From positions 1 to 8,348 of the forward strand of contig CAZWDL010000196.1 of the NCBI GenBank assembly GCA_964632995.1: 8,348 nt of DNA, written 5' to 3'. The position numbers and the translations under genes are program-made. Positions 1 to 5,102 of the stretch are shown in pieces (the first letter of the stretch is position 1; the number at the start of each line of letters is the position of its first letter). The DNA is from CAZWDL01 sp964632995 (GTDB taxonomy: Bacteria > Bacteroidota > Bacteroidia > Chitinophagales > Saprospiraceae). The notes beneath the pieces are model-generated. The model had not been told where the DNA came from, made no database searches, and saw only the letters and a list, made by a program, of their open reading frames with translations.

Positions 1-70
1 AAAAAAATAGCCTATAATAAATTCTGAACACTTAAATGAAACAGCCTCTAAGTACCCGGACACAATTAAT

Positions 71-269
71 TTAACCCGGATTATTCATGGATTCATCTAT
101 TACGATGCCAAATTGCCCGCCATTCTTGGGCGTCCTCCTCATTCGGTGCTCACCGTATCTGGGGATACGGCTGCGCGCCTCATTCGTGCCTGCCCGTCTG
201 GGCGGGAGCCCAAGCCTGACAACCACTTTGGCCTCTCATGACGAAGACCCCATGAATAATCCGGGTTAA
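71..269. mobile_element. MITE-like element with perfect terminal inverted repeats and TTAA flanks
   Basis: Positions 71-90 and 250-269 are perfect 20-base reverse complements. The outermost four bases at each end are TTAA, which is its own reverse complement and so also reads as a direct repeat. The natural parsing is a 191-bp element (75-265) with 16-bp terminal repeats CCCGGATTATTCATGG, inserted at a duplicated TTAA target. The interior is GC-rich, unlike the AT-rich flanks, contains no transposase and has several hairpins, including CCGTATC (153-159) pairing with GATACGG (164-170). This is the form of a non-autonomous miniature element mobilised in trans. A DDE transposase of the IS1380 type, whose members commonly duplicate about 4 bp, is a possible partner, but this is a guess. 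The repeat structure is directly visible; mobility is inferred. Confidence 0.7.
137..210. repeat. Two degenerate tandem modules inside the MITE-like element
   Basis: CCTCATTCGGTGC at 137-149 recurs as CCTCATTCGTGC at 178-189, a period of about 41 bases. The downstream bases remain similar: ACCGT..CTGGGG after the first copy and CCCGT.CTGGGC after the second. Each copy also contains a hairpin: CCGTATC/GATACGG in the first, and GGGC(201 region)/GCCC near 208-211 in the second. The pattern suggests an old internal duplication that produced two hairpin-bearing units. Confidence 0.5.
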
Positions 270-511
270 GTTTTCCAGGGGCTTTTTGGCTTATCCTTCG
301 TTGATCCCGCTTTTTTATTAAAAGCTGGACGCTATAGCTGGGCTATGCCTGCGTTTTTTGCCTCGTCCAAGCCAAAAATCCATCTCAATCTAATGGTAAA
401 ATAATTCTGTCCGGATACTTTCTAAACCGCTGAACAGCCGATTAGTTGCAGTAGCACAAAAATAGAAAATTTTCCGTAAAAGTTCAGGTGGCCTTTTGTG
501 CCGGATTTACT

Positions 512-519
512 TACTTTTG
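512..519 (+). promoter_or_regulatory. Possible Bacteroidota -7 box for fbp
   Basis: TACTTTTG matches the TAnnTTTG consensus of the main Bacteroidota sigma factor. It lies 59 bases before the fbp start codon, implying a 5' leader of about 50 bases. A TTTG occurs upstream at 495-498, but the 13-base gap is shorter than the usual -33 to -7 spacing, so only the -7 part is supported. Confidence 0.4.
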
Positions 520-578
520 ATAGTAGCCTATGGCGTATTTTTCCAGCCCCTAACTTTTTACCGAAAACCTGAGCCACC

Positions 579-1583
579 ATGAGCCGGATTGTAACCTTAG
601 ATGAATTTATCATTCGACGACAAAAAGACTTCCCCTACGCATCGGGAGAACTAACGGGTTTGCTGCGCGATATCGGCGTCGCCGCCAAGATCGTCAACCG
701 CGAGGTCAACAAGGCGGGGTTAGTGAATATCCTCGGCGAAGCCGGCGCGGAGAACAGATCGGGGGATTCCGTTAAAAAACTGGATCTCTATGCAAATGAT
801 AAGTTGATCGAAGGTTTAAAAAACAGCGGTGAGTGTTGCGGTATCGCCTCGGAAGAAAACGAGGATTTCATTCCCATCCGGTCGGTGGCTTCCAAAACCT
901 CTAAGTACGTCGTTGTCTTTGACCCACTCGACGGTTCCTCCAATATTGATGTCAATGTGTCGGTGGGAACAATATTCGGGATTTTCCGGCGCGTTAGCGA
1001 TCCGGCCGGTGCCTGCCGCTTGGAAGACTTTCTGCAGCCCGGCACTGAACTCGTCGCCGCCGGCTACGTCCTCTACGGGACCTCCACCTTGCTGGTCTAC
1101 TCAACCGGCAGGGGCGTCAACGGCTTCACCCTCGATCCTTCCATCGGTGAATTCTGCCTCTCCCACCGCGATATCCGGATTCCGGAACGCGGTCGCTACT
1201 ACTCCGTCAATCAGGGTTATTACCTGAAGTTCGACGTGGAAATGCGGCGCTATATCGATCAGTGTTCGGATATGAACCTGCGCCTGCGCTATATCGGCTC
1301 CATGGTGTCCGATATTCACCGTATCCTCTTTCAGGGCGGCATTTTTCTGTATCCCAACACGCGCAAGTACCCGCACGGCAAACTGCGCCTGGTATACGAA
1401 TGCAACCCCTTGGCCTTCATCGTAGAACAGGCGGGCGGTAAAGCCATTACCTGCCAGTTGGAAAGCATCCTGGAGATGAAAGTAAAGCATCTGCACCAAC
1501 GCGCCACGATCGCCATCGGCAGCCCGGTTATGGTGGACGAGATGAAGCAATTTGTGGAGCGGTATAGCGCGGTGACGCATTGA
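579..1583 (+). CDS. fbp: Class 1 fructose-1,6-bisphosphatase
   Basis: This enzyme hydrolyses fructose 1,6-bisphosphate to fructose 6-phosphate and phosphate in the cytoplasm, the committed step of gluconeogenesis. The 334-residue length is normal for class 1 enzymes. The sugar-phosphatase signature DPLDGSSNID is at residues 115-124 and supplies the metal-binding aspartates. The upstream acidic metal-site motif EEN is at 92-94. The C-terminal segment YECNPLAFIVEQAGG (273-287) carries the glutamate that completes the metal site. RYIGSMVSDIHR (237-248) is the usual substrate-binding region. The N-terminus MSRIVTLDEFI resembles Bacteroidota homologues and starts at the first ATG after a long non-coding leader, so the start is secure. 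The gene stands alone: the repeat-rich region lies upstream and the next gene converges on it. No intrinsic terminator is evident in the 144 bases between the two stops. Confidence 0.97.
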   Translation: MSRIVTLDEFIIRRQKDFPYASGELTGLLRDIGVAAKIVNREVNKAGLVNILGEAGAENRSGDSVKKLDLYANDKLIEGLKNSGECCGIASEENEDFIPIRSVASKTSKYVVVFDPLDGSSNIDVNVSVGTIFGIFRRVSDPAGACRLEDFLQPGTELVAAGYVLYGTSTLLVYSTGRGVNGFTLDPSIGEFCLSHRDIRIPERGRYYSVNQGYYLKFDVEMRRYIDQCSDMNLRLRYIGSMVSDIHRILFQGGIFLYPNTRKYPHGKLRLVYECNPLAFIVEQAGGKAITCQLESILEMKVKHLHQRATIAIGSPVMVDEMKQFVERYSAVTH

Positions 1584-1727
1584 AAATGAGAAATGGGTTG
1601 GAGGTTAATTGAAAATCCGAGGAGTCGACAGTATTGGATTAAGGCAGGTAATCTGCGCTCAAGGGAGGGGAGCAACAGAGTGATTGCAGAACAAACACGG
1701 AACCATCCGGAGCGAGGTCGAACCCTC

Positions 1728-2006
1728 TCAACTTCCGTTCATCCAGTTGAGCCCACCGTTGATCAACAGGTAGATCAGCGTTGCAGCCAGGGGAGCGAGA
1801 ATAGATATAGACATAAACCGGTAATACCAGGCGGGCACGTTAGAGCGCTCCACCCATTCCACGATCAGGGAGATGAGGAGAATGAGTATGAAGATACCGG
1901 CGAAGACGAGGCTGATCAGGGTAGCCAGGTAGTCATTCCACAGCCAGAGGATCAGGTACAGCAGGAATTCACCAAGGAAAATTTCCGGCAGATAGGATTT
2001 AGTCAT
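1728..2006 (-). CDS. Small hypothetical membrane protein (92 aa)
   Basis: I do not recognise a named family. The 92-residue protein is strongly hydrophobic: membrane segments at about residues 9-25 and 29-48, then a short hydrophilic linker with the charged motif EWVERSNVPAWYYRFM (about 49-64), then a third segment at about 66-83. The topology, aromatic-rich linker and short tail suggest a small integral inner-membrane protein. It starts with ATG, with the AT-rich leader typical of Bacteroidota and no Shine-Dalgarno sequence. It lies 193 bases downstream of yjjX on the same strand and converges with fbp. A sequence one base away from a TAnnTTTG box (minus strand, 2042-2035) lies about 30 bases upstream, so it may have its own promoter. 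The coding call rests on membrane-protein composition; function is unknown. Confidence 0.75.
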   Translation of the reverse strand: MTKSYLPEIFLGEFLLYLILWLWNDYLATLISLVFAGIFILILLISLIVEWVERSNVPAWYYRFMSISILAPLAATLIYLLINGGLNWMNGS

Positions 2007-2069
2007 GCGCTTTAGTTCAGTCAGGTATTCAACTCAAAGAAAAATATTTTTGCCAAGGAAAATTATTCC

Positions 2070-2096
2070 CGGTAGAACAGGGATAAATTTCTACCG
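2070..2096 (-). other. Inverted repeat between yjjX and the small membrane gene
   Basis: CGGTAGAA (2070-2077) and TTCTACCG (2089-2096) form a perfect 8-bp stem with an 11-base loop. On the minus strand it lies about 100 bases after the yjjX stop and is followed by GGGAATAATTTT. It could be a weak terminator for the upstream genes or an operator for the membrane-protein gene. The T-run is too interrupted to call a terminator firmly. Confidence 0.4.
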
Positions 2097-2168
2097 CCTT
2101 CTGCAGGAAATCTACTATTGGAAACTGTTTACGGTTCTTCCCGCCGACCTTTCAGGTGCTTGGGTAAA

Positions 2169-2201
2169 CTTTCCGACTTTCCATTTCCGGCTTCCGACTT
2201 C
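2169..2201. repeat. Short degenerate TTCCG repeat at the end of yjjX
   Basis: Four TTCC-containing units follow each other at a spacing of 7-8 bases: CTTTCCGA, CTTTCCAT, TTCCGG, CTTCCGA, then CTTC. On the minus strand this reads as degenerate GGAAGTC-like units. The tract begins at the yjjX stop codon and runs into the spacer. It resembles a small intergenic simple repeat; no function is evident. Confidence 0.5.
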
Positions 2202-2724
2202 AGAACAGCTCCGGTTGCATAAAGGGGATAAGCGCCAGGATGAGCGGCTGCCGGTACAGCGCTTCCCGGCTGACGAGCTCGCGGGAGAGCATGCCGACGG
2301 CGCCGCCCCTTTGTTTGACATTATGTACGCCGAACAGCTCATCAATGAGGGGGCCCAGTTCTTCGCCTTCCGCCAGTCGTTGCTGAAGAGAAGCGGGCAG
2401 AGGGAAGGTGGCGCTGCGGGCGCTGCTGGAGCGTTCCGGATGAAGGATGTAGACCCAGCCAAAGGCTTCGAAGGCGCCGTTGTAGCGTTCGACGCCTCCT
2501 TCGATGCCTACCCAGAAATCGGCGCCGGGTTGCTGTTCCCTGGCCCGTTTGGCGCGGTTAACGGCGCCCTGCAGCGTGGAGGTATCGGTCAACGGCTGTT
2601 TGGAAACCCCACTGGGAACGTGAAGGCCCTGCACATCAAAAGGCCCGGATAAAGCCGCTTGAAATGCCCGGTGAACAGACTGTACCTTAACCGGATTGGC
2701 AGAACCGACGATGATGCGGGTCAT
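2200..2724 (-). CDS. yjjX: Inosine/xanthosine triphosphatase (YjjX/NTPase family)
   Basis: Family members hydrolyse non-canonical purine nucleoside triphosphates such as ITP and XTP, cleaning the nucleotide pool in the cytoplasm. The 174-residue length is normal. The N-terminal strand-loop SANPVKVQSVHRAF (residues 8-21) matches the family's phosphate-binding start. SGVSKQPL (38-45) and the helix TLQGAVNRAKRA (50-61) follow. WVGIEGGVE (71-79) is the central catalytic/metal loop. The C-terminal signature runs from DELFG (128-132) through NVKQRGGAVGMLSREL (135-150) to SREALYRQPLILALIPF (152-168). Start is the first ATG, in agreement with the family N-terminus. It lies 52 bases after the lipoprotein gene with no promoter box between, so the two are probably co-transcribed. 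The stop lies within a short TTCCG repeat. Confidence 0.93.
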   Translation of the reverse strand: MTRIIVGSANPVKVQSVHRAFQAALSGPFDVQGLHVPSGVSKQPLTDTSTLQGAVNRAKRAREQQPGADFWVGIEGGVERYNGAFEAFGWVYILHPERSSSARSATFPLPASLQQRLAEGEELGPLIDELFGVHNVKQRGGAVGMLSRELVSREALYRQPLILALIPFMQPELF

Positions 2725-2776
2725 GGGAGAACTTGGATTGTTTTGGTGGTGCGTATTTCCTGTTCCGGCTTTCCCT

Positions 2777-3157
2777 TCATTTTTCCTGAATGCTCCGTCT
2801 CAGGCGAAAGCGAAAATCGTAGTCGCGCAATTGCGTAGTCATCACAAGGAGGGAGTCGTTGAGCTCCTGGATATTGTAATTGATATCCATCTGGCTGTCC
2901 AGCTGCAGAAGTTTGCCGTCCTCCAGCTCGTAGGAGGCCGTTTCGGTAGCGCCCAGCAGATTGGTTTTCATTTTTCCATCCTGATAGAACTCGAAGTAAA
3001 GTTCTTCAAGCGATTCGGTCGTTTTTCCATTGCGGTAGGCCTGCTGAATTTCCCAGCGGCCGAGGAGGAGTTCTTCTTTTTTATCACTTTGGTCTTCCTG
3101 GCAGCCTGTGAGCAGGCCGATACCTGCCAGTAAGAATGCGAAAATCCTAAGATTCAT
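2777..3157 (-). CDS. Lipocalin-like lipoprotein (126 aa)
   Basis: The start is placed at the ATG at 3157 because it gives a classical lipoprotein signal: MNLRIFAFLLAGIGLLTGC, with lipobox LLTGC and lipidated cysteine at residue 19. The open frame extends upstream to 3259, but those extra residues do not resemble a signal sequence and would bury it. After a short acidic linker (EDQSDKKEE), the mature part begins with LLLGRWEIQQAY, the opening strand typical of lipocalin-like domains in Bacteroidota lipoproteins. Alternating beta-strand patterns (LYFEFYQDGKMKTN, SYELEDGKLLQL, LLVMTTQLRDYDFRFRL) support a small beta-barrel. It is probably anchored to a periplasm-facing or outer membrane. No ligand can be assigned. 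It is the first gene of a probable two-gene unit with yjjX. A perfect palindrome (3215-3230) lies about 58 bases upstream of its start. Confidence 0.85.
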   Translation of the reverse strand: MNLRIFAFLLAGIGLLTGCQEDQSDKKEELLLGRWEIQQAYRNGKTTESLEELYFEFYQDGKMKTNLLGATETASYELEDGKLLQLDSQMDINYNIQELNDSLLVMTTQLRDYDFRFRLRRSIQEK

Positions 3158-3214
3158 AGGCTTTATCGATATTAAGGTGCGCTGTAAAAGTACCAAAATA
3201 TTTATCAATTTGTG

Positions 3215-3230
3215 TCCTGATACGTCAGGA
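3215..3230. promoter_or_regulatory. Perfect palindrome upstream of the lipoprotein gene
   Basis: TCCTGA (3215-3220) and TCAGGA (3225-3230) are perfect inverted arms around TACG. The hexamer TTTGTG flanks the palindrome as a direct repeat at 3209-3214 and 3231-3236. It sits about 58 bases before the lipoprotein start codon. It could be an operator for a dimeric regulator or a small leader hairpin; nothing identifies the factor. Confidence 0.4.
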
Positions 3231-3336
3231 TTTGTGCCGTAGATCCGGTAGACGGGCAAAGCAGCGGATGTCTGGCCGTAGGAACCCAGGTAGAGAATAG
3301 AACCGCAACGTTTTATGAACCTTTACTTTCCTGTAC

Positions 3337-3876
3337 TCAGGGTTGTCCTGCTGCTTTTATCACAAAGAAGAAGCCGCGGTCACCCCACTTCAGGAATACG
3401 CTGGAACTGTTATCGTCTTGGGTTTCGATATTGAAAGTCATGCGTTCGGTAAACTCAGTGTCCAGGTTGGGGACTTCAACCCGCAGTACATCAGCTTCTT
3501 TGCTGTAGTTGTAGGCGCCCCACTGATCAGCTTCCTTGTTGAATATGATGGTCCATTTTTCTTTGCCGGGCACGGAGAAGAGGGCATATCTGCCGGCGGG
3601 CAGCGGCCGGCCTTCGATCAGCACATCGTTATTGACGGTGAAGGTGGTGGCTTCGTTGGCGCCGGTGCGCCATACTTTGCCGTAAGGCACCAGTACGCCC
3701 CAAATGGTGCGTCCCTTGACGCCGGGTTGGCTGTACTCGATGTCGATCTGGAGGTCGTCAATGTTGGCAGTGGCTTTGGCGGGAGGGCTAAGACGCTTCG
3801 ATGTCATACTTTGCGCTTGTAGCGTAAGTACGGTCAGTGCGAGCGTTCCAAACAGGAGCAGTAGTCTTTTAGTCAT
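3337..3876 (-). CDS. DUF2911 family secreted protein
   Basis: This is a 179-residue member of DUF2911, a family abundant in Bacteroidota with no established biochemical function. A Sec signal peptide is evident: basic MTKR, hydrophobic LLLLFGTLALTVLTL, and a probable cleavage site around LQAQ-S (residues 19-23). The family signature follows at about 49-78: YSQPGVKGRTIWG, then VPYGKVWRTGANEATTF. The remainder is beta-rich: IEGRPLPAGRYALFSVPG (87-104), WTIIFNKEADQWGAYNY (108-124) and the terminal FLKWGDRGFFFVI (161-173). It is predicted to be periplasmic or exported. It starts with ATG preceded by a matching -7 box (3929-3936). The neighbouring genes do not suggest a role. Confidence 0.95.
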   Translation of the reverse strand: MTKRLLLLFGTLALTVLTLQAQSMTSKRLSPPAKATANIDDLQIDIEYSQPGVKGRTIWGVLVPYGKVWRTGANEATTFTVNNDVLIEGRPLPAGRYALFSVPGKEKWTIIFNKEADQWGAYNYSKEADVLRVEVPNLDTEFTERMTFNIETQDDNSSSVFLKWGDRGFFFVIKAAGQP

Positions 3877-3928
3877 TTCAGATGGAAGTGGTTTTGTAGA
3901 GAATTGTAAAGAACTATAAGAAAAACCT

Positions 3929-3936
3929 CAAATTTA
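3929..3936 (-). promoter_or_regulatory. Possible Bacteroidota -7 box for the DUF2911 gene
   Basis: On the minus strand this reads TAAATTTG, a full match to TAnnTTTG, 52 bases upstream of the DUF2911 start codon. No TTG is found at the usual -33 distance, so the call rests on the -7 element and its position between the Sua5 stop and the next start. Confidence 0.4.
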
Positions 3937-3971
3937 ATCTTATGTTGATAAGGAATCGTTAAAATTACAGC

Positions 3972-4937
3972 TTAGCCAGTTGCCGCCGCCCGGCGAAGGC
4001 GGTCGTTGATGGCCCGACCCAGGCCTCGTTCCGGTACCGGTTCGGCGATGATCAGATCCAGCGGCAACTGATCCAGGTAGCGGAGTCCGGAAAAAAGATG
4101 CCGGGCCGCTTCGGTCAGGTCTCCGGCGGATGACAAGACGACCTGGTGTTCCTCCGGCACTTCCCTGTACTGGTTTTGAAAAGTGAGTAACCCGATGCGT
4201 TTTCCGGCGTGTTGCTCCAATAGTTGTGGAATATCTCCCAGCAGTATAGGCGCCCCCGGTGCGTAGTGGCTCTTGAGCATGCCTGGCGCCTGGGGGTTGG
4301 AGCTGGAGTGCTCCCGCACCTGTACGGGGCCAATTTGCGCTTCGATATCTTCTACCGCGATGCCGCCTTTTCGAAAAACGGTGGGCTGTCCTTCGGGGAA
4401 GCCGACGATTGTACTCTCCAGGCCCACTGCGCAAGGTCCGCCATCGAGGATGTAGCTGATGCGATCTCCTAACTGCCGGGCGACGTGCCCGGCGCGGGTG
4501 GGGCTGATATAGCCGAAGGGGTTGGCACTGGGAGCGGCCAGTGGAAAATCCAGCGCCCGCAGTAATTGCAGCGTCAGGGGGTGGTCAGGTACGCGAACGG
4601 CTACAATAGTCGAGCCGGCGGTGACGATATCGGGAATGCGCTCCCGTTTAGGCAACAGCAGCGTTATTGGGCCGGGCATAAAAGCGGCGGCCAGCTTTTG
4701 GGCCGGCGATGGGATATGCAGCACCAATTCAGTAATCCGTTCGTAATGGCTGGTATGCACGATCAGCGGGTCAAAAGCCGGGCGATTTTTCGCGGCGAAT
4801 ATTTTGGCGACGGCCACATCACTAAAAGCATTGCCCGCCAGGCCGTAGACCGTCTCTGTTGGGATAGCCACCAGCTCGTTCGCGCGAAGCAATTCTATTG
4901 CTCTTTCTATGTCCGTACCGATTAAGGGTGCCGTCAC
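3972..4937 (-). CDS. tsaC: L-threonylcarbamoyladenylate synthase, Sua5/YrdC/TsaC type
   Basis: The enzyme makes threonylcarbamoyl-AMP from threonine, bicarbonate and ATP, the first step of t6A37 modification of ANN-decoding tRNAs. At 321 residues it is the long Sua5 form rather than the short TsaC form. The YrdC domain covers about residues 8-195, with VAIPTETVYGLAGNA (23-37), the KNRP substrate loop (50-53), AFMPGPITLLLP (85-96), VAVRVPDHP (112-120) and LAAPSANPFGYISPT (133-147). The linker motif APGMLKSHYAPGAP (217-230) precedes the C-terminal Sua5 domain (about 231-321), which ends with RGLGRAINDRLRRAA. The start codon is GTG at 4937: an in-frame TAG lies three codons upstream, no ATG occurs before the YrdC core, and homologues begin similarly (IGTDIERA). 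It is divergent from the Nramp-fold gene and separated from it by an inverted repeat. Confidence 0.96.
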   Translation of the reverse strand: MTAPLIGTDIERAIELLRANELVAIPTETVYGLAGNAFSDVAVAKIFAAKNRPAFDPLIVHTSHYERITELVLHIPSPAQKLAAAFMPGPITLLLPKRERIPDIVTAGSTIVAVRVPDHPLTLQLLRALDFPLAAPSANPFGYISPTRAGHVARQLGDRISYILDGGPCAVGLESTIVGFPEGQPTVFRKGGIAVEDIEAQIGPVQVREHSSSNPQAPGMLKSHYAPGAPILLGDIPQLLEQHAGKRIGLLTFQNQYREVPEEHQVVLSSAGDLTEAARHLFSGLRYLDQLPLDLIIAEPVPERGLGRAINDRLRRAAATG

Positions 4938-4961
4938 GGTGTTCTATCTTGTTTTCTTAGT

Positions 4962-5013
4962 GCATGTTTAAATTTCGTTTTCGAGTTCCAAATGGATGAA
5001 ATTTTAAACATGC
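4962..5013. promoter_or_regulatory. Inverted repeat in the divergent tsaC-transporter intergenic region
   Basis: GCATGTTTAAATTTC (4962-4976) pairs with GAAATTTTAAACATGC (4998-5013). The arms are reverse complements apart from one extra A in the right arm, with a 21-base spacer. They lie between two divergent start codons (4937 and 5103). There is no T-run, so this is not a terminator. It could be an operator pair affecting the transporter, the synthase gene or both. A near-match -7 box (AATATTTG, 5047-5054) lies just downstream, on the transporter side. Confidence 0.5.
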
Positions 5014-5102
5014 TCTCAGCTAACCTCATTTGGGGCAAAGGTGAAAAATATTTGCTAATTTTTCAGGATTAGTCCGGCGCCACTGTTCAAAACTCAGCAC
5101 CT

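Larger units (their letters stand above)
50..420. repeat. Outer imperfect inverted-repeat unit enclosing the MITE-like element
   Basis: The sequence at 50-72 (AAGTACCCGGACACAATTA then ATTT) closely matches the reverse complement of 398-420 (AAGTATCCGGACAGAATTA then TTT), with two substitutions and one indel. A second inverted pair lies further in: TTTTTGGCTT at 283-292 and AAGCCAAAAA at 369-378. There is also a short imperfect tandem repeat, AGCTGGACGCTAT (323-335) followed by AGCTGGGCTAT (336-346). If the inner element and one TTAA are removed, the outer unit is about 176 bp, again too short for a transposase. It may be an older miniature element or a transposon remnant into which the inner element inserted. 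Confidence 0.55.
1..578. other. Gene-free region upstream of fbp, dominated by inverted repeats
   Basis: No convincing gene is present in this 578-base stretch. The short open frames on either strand lie inside repeat structures and show no recognisable protein features. Positions 50-420 are occupied by two nested inverted-repeat units, listed separately. Positions 1-49 are AT-rich with nothing identified. Positions 421-578 form the immediate 5' region of fbp and carry a possible -7 promoter box at 512-519. Confidence 0.7.

Noticed and set aside
87..269. 60-codon open frame on the plus strand
   Set aside because: It lies almost entirely inside the inverted-repeat element, ends within the right terminal repeat and has no protein-like pattern.
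1690..1735. GGTCGAACCC resembling a tRNA T-arm
   Set aside because: The local stem is only about four base pairs with a short loop, and no acceptor, D or anticodon arms can be drawn around it.
3158..3259. Upstream extension of the lipoprotein reading frame
   Set aside because: The added residues would bury an excellent lipoprotein signal sequence that starts at 3157.
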